NCBI RefSeq assembly: GCF_013456555.2
Contig: NZ_CP084883.1
Span: 401,324-465,323 of the forward strand
Source of the DNA: Natrinema zhouii
GTDB lineage: Archaea > Halobacteriota > Halobacteria > Halobacteriales > Natrialbaceae
Direction of reading: 5' to 3'
Length of the DNA stretch: 64,000 nt
The notes below the pieces were generated by a model. That model did no database searches and was not told where the DNA came from. It worked only from the letters and a program-made list of their open reading frames with translations. Shown here in pieces: positions 1 to 9,600 of the stretch. Both the position numbers and the translations under genes were made by a program. The first letter of the stretch is position 1; every line of letters begins with the position of its first letter.

Positions 1-135
1 TCACGTCCGAGCTCGCTGGGGGTCTCTTTTCGCCCCGATCAGCGGTTCTGTGACGACCCGATCGATTTCGTATCGTTCTTTTCGACCCGGTCTATCTGGG
101 CCTCGAGACCCGGCCGAACACGACTACTAGCGCTG

Positions 136-1614
136 TCACCCGTGTCGCTCGAGCAGATCCGCCGCGTGCTCGCTCCGGTCCGTTTGCCGGAGGTGCTCGA
201 CGTACTCCTCGAGTGCGTCCCACGTGTAGTAGGGCCCTTTCTCGCGGAGGACCTCCCACATCGGGTCGGTAACGCCGTTCTCGGCATCGGGGTTTCCGCC
301 CCGCTCACCGCGGGCGGCCTCGAGCAGTCGCTCGTCGACCCACCGCTGGAGCGTGCTCAGTCCTTCGCGCACGATTTCGGGCCGTTCGTCGGCGAGGTCC
401 GTCGTCTCGTGCGGATCGGCAGCGAGATCGAACAGCATGACCTCCTCGAGATTACTCTTGAACGCGTCGTGGTAGGTCTTGAGCAGCAGCCAGTCGTTCC
501 AGCGAACCGCCCGCTGGCACGTCCAGGCGGCCTGACTGAGCACCAGGTGATCACGGCCACTCTCGGTTCCGTCGGTGACCGTCTCGGCGAACGACCGTCC
601 GTCCCAGCCCTCAGGGACGTCGCCGCCGGCGAGATCGACGAGGGTCGGCGGCAGATCGAGCTGGTACCGGAGGGCCTCGTCGACGCCCGGTTCGACGGTG
701 GGACCGCGGACGATCAGCGGGACGTTGCAGGTCTTGTCGTCGGCCGTCTGGTGGTCACCGTAGACGTTGAACTCGCCGAGGTTCTCGCCGTGGTCGGCGC
801 TCACGATGACCAATGTCTCCTCGAAGACCCCCGCCTCGCGCAGGCGATCGAACAGCTTCCCGATGTGAGCGTCCATATAGTGGATACCCGTGTCGTAGCC
901 GTCGATCATCGTCACGTAGTCGTCACGAGAGGAGATGTCGGGCGGCATCCGGGGCGCATCCCGCTTGCCGCCCCATCCGCACAGGTCCTGTGCGCTCTGT
1001 GCTCCGGTTTCCTGGTAGTGCCGATCGATCAGGTCGTCGGTTACCCACTCCGGAGCGGAATCGTCTTCGAACGGGTCGCCGTACTCGAGCGGTGTCGTGT
1101 ACTCCGTGTGCGGGTCCCAGAAGTTGACGTGGAGGTACCAATCGTCCTCGGCGGCGTGCTCGACGAGCCAATCGCGGGCGTGGGAATACACCTCGTCGGC
1201 GGTTTCGGTACCACCGCCGCCGGTGTCGTACAGTTCGTCGAATCCCTCGACGACCTGCCAGGCGTCGTGGCGGGCAGGAAACGGACTGATCATTGCAGTG
1301 TCGAACCCCCGTTCGTCGAGAATCGTCGCGAGGGTCCTGAAGCGACGCGGGTATCGCTCGCCGCGGGTGGCGCCGTATCGACGCGGATCCGCGTTGCGGC
1401 CGCCATGGTTAACGACGCCGGTGTGGATCCCGAACCGGCCCGTGTAAAATGCCGTTCTCGACGGGAGACACGGTGCATCCGACGTATAGACGTTCGTGAA
1501 CCGACGTCCGTCCGCAGCGATCTCGTCGATGCTGGGCGACGTGTCCCGATGATACCCGTAGCAGCCGAGATGGTCCGGTCGCAATGAGTCGCAGTCGATG
1601 TACAGTATCCGCAT
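136..1614 (-). CDS. Sulfatase (alkaline phosphatase superfamily)
   Basis: The 492-residue protein should hydrolyse sulfate esters, most likely on a polysaccharide or sugar. The N-terminus carries the metal-binding start DCDSLRPDHLGCYGY. The sulfatase signature CLPSRTAFYTGR lies at about residues 49-60, where Cys49 would become formylglycine. A second metal motif, SADHGENLGE, follows in the middle of the protein. No signal peptide is visible, so it probably acts in the cytoplasm on imported fragments. It is the last gene of a minus-strand series, 126 nt after the SelA-like gene. The secreted lyase and esterase nearby fit a sulfated polysaccharide substrate. The exact sulfate ester cannot be read from the sequence. 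Confidence 0.92.
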   Translation of the reverse strand: MRILYIDCDSLRPDHLGCYGYHRDTSPSIDEIAADGRRFTNVYTSDAPCLPSRTAFYTGRFGIHTGVVNHGGRNADPRRYGATRGERYPRRFRTLATILDERGFDTAMISPFPARHDAWQVVEGFDELYDTGGGGTETADEVYSHARDWLVEHAAEDDWYLHVNFWDPHTEYTTPLEYGDPFEDDSAPEWVTDDLIDRHYQETGAQSAQDLCGWGGKRDAPRMPPDISSRDDYVTMIDGYDTGIHYMDAHIGKLFDRLREAGVFEETLVIVSADHGENLGEFNVYGDHQTADDKTCNVPLIVRGPTVEPGVDEALRYQLDLPPTLVDLAGGDVPEGWDGRSFAETVTDGTESGRDHLVLSQAAWTCQRAVRWNDWLLLKTYHDAFKSNLEEVMLFDLAADPHETTDLADERPEIVREGLSTLQRWVDERLLEAARGERGGNPDAENGVTDPMWEVLREKGPYYTWDALEEYVEHLRQTDRSEHAADLLERHG

Positions 1615-1740
1615 ATTCTAACAGGTCTCGCTCACCGATCATAATGGTTCTGCCGAGGACGAGTTACTCGCCGAGCGGGAACGAATCGCTCGAACACGTG
1701 CGTCGAAACTCGGCTCGGACCGAGAAACCCGAAACGGTGC

Positions 1741-2961
1741 CTATTCGGTGCCGACCTGCGCCGCGATCCGCTCGATGACGTAGTCGACCTCATCGTCGGG
1801 AAGACAGCGGGGATTAATCGTGAACCGCGAGCGGTGAACGTCATCGGCACCGACGAACACCCGCGGGTTCTCTCGGCGCAGCGCCAGAACGAGTTCGCCG
1901 GCGTCGACCGGTGACCGTGTCTCGTCTACCGTGACGACGACCGTCGTGACGGCGTCGGTCTTCCCGGCGTTTTCGAGTTCCGCGTCGAGGCCGTCGACCC
2001 CCTCGAGGTCGGCGGCGATCCGTTTGGCACGGTCGTGCCACTCGGCGAGAACGGTCTCGTCGTCCTGCTCGACGAACGCGTCGAGCGCCGCGATGAGGCC
2101 GGCGAGCTCCTCCTTGCCGACTTTCATCGACCGGCCGATCCCCTGAAGGGGGACGCCAGGGAGATTCGCAATGTCGACGAGGTCCTCGGGCGGCTCGTAC
2201 ACTGGTTCAGCGGCGTGCATGTCGAGGTGCTGACGCGCGACGGACGTGATCAGATCTTCGCGGCCCGCGAGAATGCCCGATGACTGCGGCCCTCGGATCG
2301 CCTTGCCGCCACTGAACGCGACGAGATCCACTCCTTGATCGATGTATTTCGAGAGGTTCTCCGTCGGCGGTAGCTCGGCCGCAGCGTCGACGATCACTGG
2401 CACATCGCGTTCGTGAGCGATTTCGACGACTTTCGGTAACGGCGGTTGCGTGAAAGGTTTCTCCATGTATGCAACCGCGATCGTCTCTTCGGTGATCGCG
2501 TCCGCGATCTCCCACGGTTGCGTGTTCTCCGAACCGGTTCCGAGGTGGTAGTCGTTGCCGCCGACGTCGACGATGTCGGCGCCCGCAGCCCGGAGCGCAT
2601 GATCGTACCCGTTCCGATGGGTGCGCGGCATGACGATTTCGCTCGGAATCCCGTCGGTATCGGGTAGTTGTGCCATAACGCCGAGGTCGCCACCAGCGAT
2701 GCACGCCGCCGCAGCAAGCGTGAGCGCCGAGCTCGCACCGTTGGTGACGTATCCCGACTCGGCGCCGGTTACCGCTGCGATCCGTTCCGAGGCGGCCGCC
2801 TGCAGATCCGAGATGCGGACGAACGCCTCGGCGGCGCGGTTCATCGCCACGAGGGCTTCCTCGCGGACGAGAGTCCCGCCGATCCGGGTCTTGGTCCCGG
2901 TCGCGTTGATCACCGACGGTATCCCGAGGTCGTCGTAGATCGTGTCTCGATCCGCCGTCAT
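1741..2961 (-). CDS. SelA-like PLP-dependent lyase (D-glucosaminate ammonia-lyase type)
   Basis: The 406-residue fold-type I PLP protein belongs to the SelA/DgaE group. The PLP lysine is probably Lys220 in AFSGGKAIRGPQ, and VDAAAELPP just before it supplies the cofactor-contacting Asp. Family members deaminate 2-amino-sugar acids such as D-glucosaminate or its 6-phosphate to 2-keto-3-deoxy acids; selenocysteine synthase is a paralogue and is unlikely here. The start codon overlaps the stop of the FAH-family gene (ATGA), so the two are translationally coupled. With the D-aminoacylase-type deacylase upstream, the simplest inferred role is removal of ammonia from an aminosugar acid to give a 2-keto-3-deoxy acid. 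Confidence 0.82.
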   Translation of the reverse strand: MTADRDTIYDDLGIPSVINATGTKTRIGGTLVREEALVAMNRAAEAFVRISDLQAAASERIAAVTGAESGYVTNGASSALTLAAAACIAGGDLGVMAQLPDTDGIPSEIVMPRTHRNGYDHALRAAGADIVDVGGNDYHLGTGSENTQPWEIADAITEETIAVAYMEKPFTQPPLPKVVEIAHERDVPVIVDAAAELPPTENLSKYIDQGVDLVAFSGGKAIRGPQSSGILAGREDLITSVARQHLDMHAAEPVYEPPEDLVDIANLPGVPLQGIGRSMKVGKEELAGLIAALDAFVEQDDETVLAEWHDRAKRIAADLEGVDGLDAELENAGKTDAVTTVVVTVDETRSPVDAGELVLALRRENPRVFVGADDVHRSRFTINPRCLPDDEVDYVIERIAAQVGTE

Positions 2962-3692
2962 TGGGCGATCACGTGATTTTCGAGGGTGCCGACGCCGTCG
3001 AACTCGACCTCGACGGTGTCGCCGTCGCTGAGCCGATCGGGACCGAACGGCGTGCCGGTCGCGAGGACGTCACCCGGTTCGAGCGTGATCAGCTCCGTGA
3101 CATCCGCGACGAGTTCGGGGACGGAGAAAATCATGTGTTCGCGGGTGGTCTCCTGTTTCGTCTCGCCGTTCAGGCGGAGCGTGAGCGTCGCGTCGGCCGG
3201 GACTTCGTCAGGGGAGGCGACGACCGGTCCCATCGGAAGCGAGGCGTCGAAGGCTTTGCCGCGCACCCAGTTGCGCTCTCGCTCCTGATCGTCGCGGTTC
3301 GAGATATCGTTGACGCACGTGAACCCGGCGACGACGTCCATGGCGTCCGCCTCCGGAACGCTGCGACACTGTTCGCCGATGACGATTCCGAACTCCGCTT
3401 CGAACTCGACGACATCCCGCCCCGGCGGCAGTTCGATGGTGTTGCCGTGGCCGACGACGCAGTTCGGCGTCTTCAGGAACAGTTCGGGGCGCTCGGGTTG
3501 CTCCTCGAACCCGGACTCTTCCCGGTGGTCCATGTACCCGCCCGCCTGACAGACGATTTTCGTCGGATCGGTCGGCGGGAGAACGTCCACTTCGTCGGGA
3601 TTATACGTCCGCTCGTTCGCAACGATTCCGTCATCGGTCCACTCGCCGCGTCGAGTGTATCCGGTGGAGTCGCTGAATCGTACCATTCGCAT
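2958..3692 (-). CDS. Fumarylacetoacetate hydrolase (FAH) family protein
   Basis: The protein has 244 residues, a normal length for single-domain FAH enzymes. Divalent-metal ligands are visible as FEAEFG (Glu98 and Glu100) and Asp129 in CVNDIS. A C-terminal GDVLATGTPFG loop is typical of the family. Members hydrolyse or decarboxylate 2-keto acids such as 2,4-diketo-3-deoxy sugar acids. Its stop overlaps the SelA-like start by four bases, which suggests it acts on the same or a following intermediate. The start is ATG at 3692; an alternative Met lies two codons later. The substrate is unknown. Confidence 0.88.
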   Translation of the reverse strand: MRMVRFSDSTGYTRRGEWTDDGIVANERTYNPDEVDVLPPTDPTKIVCQAGGYMDHREESGFEEQPERPELFLKTPNCVVGHGNTIELPPGRDVVEFEAEFGIVIGEQCRSVPEADAMDVVAGFTCVNDISNRDDQERERNWVRGKAFDASLPMGPVVASPDEVPADATLTLRLNGETKQETTREHMIFSVPELVADVTELITLEPGDVLATGTPFGPDRLSDGDTVEVEFDGVGTLENHVIAQ

Positions 3693-3804
3693 TACGCCCC
3701 AACTGTTTTCGCGAGACGATAACGTTCTTTCGGTCGTCTCGTTACACTCGCCTCTCTACACCGGTTCGGTGACAGCCGCTCATCCGCGACTGGCGGAACC
3801 CCTC

Positions 3805-5403
3805 TCAGGCCCGGATCGCAGTTCCCGGACGCGCACCGGTATCCTCCCCGTCGCGGACGATGGCCGTTCCGTCGACGAACACGTGTTCGATACCGATCGG
3901 GTGGCGCTGCGGCTCGTCGAACGTCGCACGGTCGGTGACGACAGCGGGATCGAAGACGACCAGATCGGCGTCGAGTCCGGGCCGGAGCACGCCCTTCGAG
4001 TCGAACCCCATCGCTCGAGCGGGCAGCGACGTCATCTTTTGAACGGCTTCCTCGAGCGAGAGCAGGTTCTCCTCGCGGACATACCGAGCGAGTACGCGGG
4101 GGAACGACCCGTAGACGCGGGGGTGTGGCCGTGACCCGAACAGGCCGTCCGTGCCGACCGCGACGCGGTCGCTCCCCATGATCGTCCGGACGTCGGACTC
4201 GATCAACCCGTGGGCGATCATCGACGCGTCGAGATCCTCCGCCAGCAGCACGTCACAGAGGACGTCGATGGGCGTGCTGTCTCGCTCGCTCGCGATCGTC
4301 GCGATGTCCCGACCCTCCTGGTCGTGGAATTCGTCGGACGTGAGATTCGTCACGTCGATCCGGTCCCAACCAGTCTTCCCGCCGACGTTCTCCCAGCCGT
4401 CGATTCGCCACTCTTCGATGTCCTTGCGGACCGTCTCGCGCTGTTCGGGATCGGCGAGTATCTCCCGAACCGCGTCAGCGTCGTCCGACTGCACCCACGG
4501 AGGCAACAACGACGTCAGCATGCTGCTTCCCGCAGTATAGGGGTACTGGTCAGCGGTCACGTCGACACCGCGTTCGCGGGCGATCTCGACCTGTGCGAGC
4601 AGACGATCGGCCTTCCCCCGCTGTTCGCCGCCGGTGAGCTTGAAGTGGGAGATGTGTAGCGGGATCCCGCGTTCGGCACCGATATCGATGAATTCGTCGA
4701 GCGCCTCCCAGATCCACCGCCCTTCGCTCCGGATGTGCGCGACGAAGGGACGGCCGTAGGGCTCGAGTTCGGCCGCGAGTCGAGACACTTCTTCGGTACT
4801 CGAGTACACCTGTGGCGTATAGACGAGACCCGTCGAGAAGCCGATCGCACCGTCCTCGAGTCCCTCCGCGACGAGCGCCGCCATCTCTTCGAGTTCGCTA
4901 TCGGTCGGTTCGACATCTTCCATCCCGAGCACCTCGTATCGGACAGTGCCGTGGCCGACGAGCGTCGCGACGTTCGGCGCGATCCCCGCGGCGTCGATCT
5001 CGTCTAGGTACTCATCAACGGAGGACCACGTCCACTCGCGCTCGAGTCGACCCGCCAGGCCGCTGAGGTACTCCTGCCACGACTCGATGCGGTCATCGCA
5101 GTAGAGCGGTGCCATCGAAAACCCGTCCTGACCGAGGATTTCCGTGGTGATCCCCTGCCGTGTTTTCGGCGCGAGCGCGGGATCGGCGAACAACTCGAGG
5201 TCCGAGTGCGAGTGCGCGTCGATAAACCCCGGACAGACGACACTGCCGTCGGCGTCTATCGTCGTCGCCGCGTCGAGTCCGTGATCGGGGGCCCGACAGA
5301 CGCGGCGTATCGTGCCGTCGGTGACACCGACCGCGCCGCGAAACCAGGGCGCTCCCGTCCCGTCGACGATGCGCGCATTCTCGACGAGCAAGTCGAGGCT
5401 CAT
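3805..5403 (-). CDS. N-acyl-D-amino-acid deacylase (D-aminoacylase family amidohydrolase)
   Basis: The 532-residue amidohydrolase has the zinc motif HSHSD (His64 and His66) after PGFIDA, the QDGFS segment, and a C-terminal DADLVVFDP strand typical of the D-aminoacylase/N-acyl-D-glutamate deacylase family. These enzymes remove N-acyl groups from D-configured amino acids, and some act on N-acetyl-aminosugar acids. It lies in a minus-strand series with the SelA-like and FAH genes, 112 nt upstream of the FAH start. In this setting I infer N-deacetylation of an N-acetyl-hexosaminate before deamination. A plain D-amino-acid or dihydropyrimidine role cannot be excluded. Confidence 0.88.
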   Translation of the reverse strand: MSLDLLVENARIVDGTGAPWFRGAVGVTDGTIRRVCRAPDHGLDAATTIDADGSVVCPGFIDAHSHSDLELFADPALAPKTRQGITTEILGQDGFSMAPLYCDDRIESWQEYLSGLAGRLEREWTWSSVDEYLDEIDAAGIAPNVATLVGHGTVRYEVLGMEDVEPTDSELEEMAALVAEGLEDGAIGFSTGLVYTPQVYSSTEEVSRLAAELEPYGRPFVAHIRSEGRWIWEALDEFIDIGAERGIPLHISHFKLTGGEQRGKADRLLAQVEIARERGVDVTADQYPYTAGSSMLTSLLPPWVQSDDADAVREILADPEQRETVRKDIEEWRIDGWENVGGKTGWDRIDVTNLTSDEFHDQEGRDIATIASERDSTPIDVLCDVLLAEDLDASMIAHGLIESDVRTIMGSDRVAVGTDGLFGSRPHPRVYGSFPRVLARYVREENLLSLEEAVQKMTSLPARAMGFDSKGVLRPGLDADLVVFDPAVVTDRATFDEPQRHPIGIEHVFVDGTAIVRDGEDTGARPGTAIRA

Positions 5404-5610
5404 GACTCATCAGTTCCCGGCCGACACCCTAAATCCACCGACGGATCGCAACGGGTTCGCAGTCCGCTTGGACGTTCGCACCTCGCAGATGCAGTCGCCT
5501 GGCAGGTCTCGTCCGCGGATGATCCGTTCCGCGGTCACCCGGTCGCACCCGTCGAGAAAGTCGCTCTCGTTCGCGGCAAATTAATGCACGTCAGGGGTAT
5601 CGTGAGGTCG

Positions 5611-6375
5611 CTACTCGAGGATCGATCGGACGTACGCTAAGTCGGCCTCGATGGCCTCGCGGTATGGCCGCTCGTCGGACACGAATTCGACGTTCGCGTA
5701 GCCGTCGAACCCGTGCTCGAGGAACGGGTTGAGGATCGCCTCGAGGTCGTAGTACGACTCAGCGAGCGCCGCCCGATCGCGTCCGGTCCGCTCGCGCGTC
5801 GTCTGCAGGTGTAACTGGTTCGAGAGCGGAGCGAGGGCCTTCGCCTCGCGCTCGAGTTCCGCCGCAGGAATCGCGAACCCTGGCTGGTAGTTGAGTCCAC
5901 AATGCTCGTCCCCTATCGCCTCGATCAGGGCTCTCGCACCCTCGAGGCAGTTTGTCACCGTGTTATCGTGCTTCTCGACGGTGACCTCGATTTCGTGGTC
6001 GGCCGCCCTGCCGGTCACCCGTCGGAGGTCGGTGACGACCCGCTTCCAGTGTTCATCGTCGCGGTCGTCGTACTCCTGGTTCCCTGCCCAGACACGAATC
6101 GTCTCGGTTCCGAGCCGATCCGCGATCGCGAGTTCGTGCTCGAGATCGTCGTCGAAGGCCTCGGTTCCGCACCGCAGGTAGGAGCCGTAGGCGGCGATGT
6201 CGATCCCGTGTTCGGCCGCCGCCTCGACGATTCGGGTGCAGACTGGCTCGGAGCCGTCGCCGACGTGGTCTCGTCCCCAGATCTCGACGCCGTCGTACCC
6301 GACCTCGCTCGCTAGTTCGACGACCTCCTCGACGGGACGCTCCGTGGCGGAAATGGTACACAGTCCGACGTTCAT
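5611..6375 (-). CDS. Sugar phosphate isomerase/epimerase-like TIM barrel
   Basis: The 254-residue protein is of the xylose-isomerase-like AP-endonuclease-2 fold. It opens MNVGLCTISATERPVEEVV and has the EVGYDGVEIWG strand typical of sugar isomerases/epimerases in carbohydrate clusters. Acidic and histidine metal ligands follow (VEKHDNTV, CGLNYQPG, ANVEF). It is 207 nt upstream of the deacylase gene in the same direction. Reaction and substrate cannot be assigned; keto-sugar epimerisation or isomerisation within the island is the simplest guess. Confidence 0.85.
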   Translation of the reverse strand: MNVGLCTISATERPVEEVVELASEVGYDGVEIWGRDHVGDGSEPVCTRIVEAAAEHGIDIAAYGSYLRCGTEAFDDDLEHELAIADRLGTETIRVWAGNQEYDDRDDEHWKRVVTDLRRVTGRAADHEIEVTVEKHDNTVTNCLEGARALIEAIGDEHCGLNYQPGFAIPAAELEREAKALAPLSNQLHLQTTRERTGRDRAALAESYYDLEAILNPFLEHGFDGYANVEFVSDERPYREAIEADLAYVRSILE

Positions 6376-6660
6376 TCGTCGTCCTCCACGTCGATATTTG
6401 TCAGACGAGGCTCACTGTTCCCGCCGCCGTTGACGTTCACCGTTTTGATGAAGTGACTGCTATCATCCCGCCTCGCGTGTCGCAGTTCAGGTGTGTTCTC
6501 TCGACCGATCTTGAGCAGTCTGCCGAGTTCCGTGCCGAACCGCCAGCCGCTGAGATAGAGAGATGTGCTTTCTGATCCTGAGTGTGATTTGATACCCTCA
6601 TGACCGCGAGAGCAACGATCCTCACCAGTGTTCGGGCACGACAGATCTCGGAAGAGCATG
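6376..6660. other. Short gene-free spacer between isomerase and large lyase
   Basis: About 285 nt separate the isomerase start from the stop of the large secreted protein. A 95-codon minus-strand frame runs through it, but its product has no recognisable motif and its codon use is poor. I see no terminator or promoter that I would defend. Confidence 0.5.
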
Positions 6661-9600
6661 TCAGGATACCGTGATGACCACTTCGTGGACTGTTGAGTGA
6701 CCAGTGTTGTCGGTAGCGGTTAGTGTGACAGTATATTCCCCGGGTTCGTCGTAGCGGTGGTCCGTCCACCATCCCGTCGCAGTCGCGCCATCGCCCAAAC
6801 CCCACTCTAGGGAGTCGATCCAGCGGTCGCCACCCGAAGTGTCCTGAACGTTGAACCCGACCCGCTCACCCGTTGAGACATCGGTCGCACTCGGTTTTGC
6901 ACGCGCGATCGGTTCCGCGAGGTCACCGACTGTGACGGTTACCTCATGGGTCGTTGTCTTTCCGTCGTTGGCGGTGGCAATCAGCGAGACCGTATATTCA
7001 CCTGCTTCGTCGTAGCGGTGGTCCGTCCACCATCCCGTCGCGGTCGTGCCGTCACCTAGATCCCATTCTAAGGAGTCGATCCAGCGATCGGTGTCCGTTA
7101 CGTCCTTCGCGTCAAACTCCAGGCGTTCGCCGATGGTCGCCTCGGTCGTACTCGCGTCGACTTCCGCGAAAAGGAGCTTCCAGGTACGACGTAGCGGGAC
7201 GTAGACTTCGTCACCTTCCTCGATATTGTAGTGGTAGCCGCCGTCTGCAAGTTGATCAGGATCGATGAATCGACGAATGAACGTCTGGTCGCCAACGTCA
7301 ACCGTGACTTGCTCTCGGGCGTTGGAGTTGTCGACGGCGTTGATCAGATATGCACCGCTCTGTGCATAGGTCTCGGTAGAATTGATCCCGGGGAGTTTGC
7401 TGTCCTTATTATCAATGTAGAGGTAGTTCGAAGCGCTACCGTCGAAGCGCTTTCGCTCGCTTTCGCTGTTGTTGAGCGCAAGCGTGAGTTCGTTGTCCAT
7501 GCTCATCTCTTTGGTGAAGCCCTCAACGGTACCGGTGAACCGACCCACCGATTCGTCAATGAGCGTTTCGCCGTTCGCGACGAGATACGTCCCGTCTTGG
7601 AGATACGTACGCACAGTCTCACCATCGCGCTCCGAGTAGACCGCGAAGGCACCGGTAAAGGAAAAAGTGTCACCGACGTCGTGTGTGACGTCGTGTCCGG
7701 CACCCCGAGCGACGAAGTCCGTCCTTCCGTTCGTCAGAACGACCTTCACCGCGCGTGCGTCTGAGACGTCCGAGTCGTCGCTCGTCACGGGAACAGACTC
7801 GATTGACTCGACGAAGCGGCCTTCAACATAGGGTTCGAGAACCGACGTGAACGTCGACTGGATATCTGAACCCGTCCGACGAGCCAGCAGGTACGTCAAC
7901 TCGTCGGGGTTCTCCGGTCGGTCCGGTGGTTCGCCCGTAGCGAGGGCCGCTTCGTCCAACCCGTTGTTGAGCATGGTCAAGCGAAGGTGGATATCTGCGT
8001 CATCGTTGCGCCGGTCGCGGTAGTCCTCGATATCCCAGTCCACGCTGTAGGGAGCCGACGGCTCTTCGTCACGGGAGACATCCCGAAGGTAGTTGAAGCC
8101 ACTTCCCACGGACTCATTGTAGGATTGAGAAGCGAAGGGGACGTCAGGACCGGCATAGGTTCCGCTCCCCTGGTCGACCAAGTCAAGGCCGGTGGTGGTG
8201 ACGCCGGTGGACATCGCTCCATGGAAGCTAAAGAGGTGGTCGTCGCCGCCATCGACGTCGAAGAAGTCGACACCGTAGGAGTTTGACTCGTCGACGCGGA
8301 TCATCGCTGTTGTCCGGCGATACTCGTCGACATCCTCATAGGCATCTGTCGAGTTCGCGTCGAACAGTTTGACCTGCTCGTCGTCGTCGAAATGTTTGGT
8401 CCTGGCGACAAGTTGGGGTTCTTGGAACTGGCGATTGACCATCACGGTGTTATGGCTGATAGTCTCAGCTGACCAGTTCTGGGCCTTTGACGTCCCGAGA
8501 TCTTCCGGATAGCCCAGATCCGGAGCCAAATCGAGTTCGTGGGCCATGATGCCGAGATTTAGAGTGTCGGTATGGGCGTGAGAGGTTCCCGGCCCGTGGG
8601 CGTTCTTCCCGAAGTAATGCCAGATGGCTCGTTTCCGGTTCCCGCGTTCCTGTGCGCGGTCTCTGGTCTCCCTATCCGTCTCATCTAAGACATCTAGGTA
8701 ATAGAGTGCCATCAGATAATCGTCGGAGTCCTCGTTCTTGCCGTCATTGGCGAAGGTGATCATGTGGACACCCTCCGACAGATCGATTTCGACCGAGGTG
8801 GTGAAGCGGGACCCACCGTAGAAATCGATGGTCCTGATAGATTCGCCGTCGATCAGGAGTTCGTAGATGCCATATGTTGAGGCTCTGAGCGCCTCCATCT
8901 CAAGGAGGTAAGACCCATCCTCATCGACCTCGAACTCGAAGGCCCACTCCTCGCCTGGCGAGTTCGCCTGAAACTGGATTGCCTCCGGGAAGTCCTTGGT
9001 CGCCACGGAGCTACTGGCCAAGAGGTCCTTGAACGCGTAGGTTTCTCCGAAGGGAACATTCGTGTAGTTCTCGCCGTCGCGCAACGCAGAGAACCCATAG
9101 GCTGGTAACAACGTACTGTCTAAGTCGATGACCCCCTCACTCTCGATGACACTCTCGACCGACGCTGGGAGAGCCTCTGGGTCCGCCGAGAAAACGTCAC
9201 CCCGCATGCCAGCTGTCGAGTACCCATTCAAAAAGAAGTACGTTTGGGCGAACAGTGAGTCTCCGTAGGCATCGAAGGCACCCCTGATCGATGAGGGATT
9301 CAGATTATACCCCGTATAGTTGGTCTCGTCATCGCCGATGTCTGGCGTCAACCCGTCGAGCATGACGAGTTCAATGTTCTGCTTCGAAAATGTGTACAAC
9401 TTAGGGTAGTTCCAGAGATCGGCACCTTCGTAGGCATCGTACCCGTCTAAGATGTTTGCGAGACTGGTAAACGTGCTCTGGCCGAGCGAGTTGTAGTTGG
9501 GCCCTGCCTCTTCCCGGTAACCGTCTCGGTCGACGAGTCTAACCAAATAAGGAATGACGTCCCCGCCGGTCGTCGTCCAGTCGCTCCAGGGATTGCCGTC

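Noticed and set aside
1..135. Possible tail of a gene left of the sulfatase
   Set aside because: The fragment is too short and shows no recognisable sequence or stop context to support it.
142..1587. 481-codon plus-strand frame
   Set aside because: It lies antisense to the sulfatase and is rich in Val/Arg, a common effect of GC-rich third positions opposite a real gene. It has no motif.
6372..6659. 95-codon minus-strand frame between isomerase and lyase
   Set aside because: No motif, poor codon use and overlap with the isomerase start; unlikely to be a gene.
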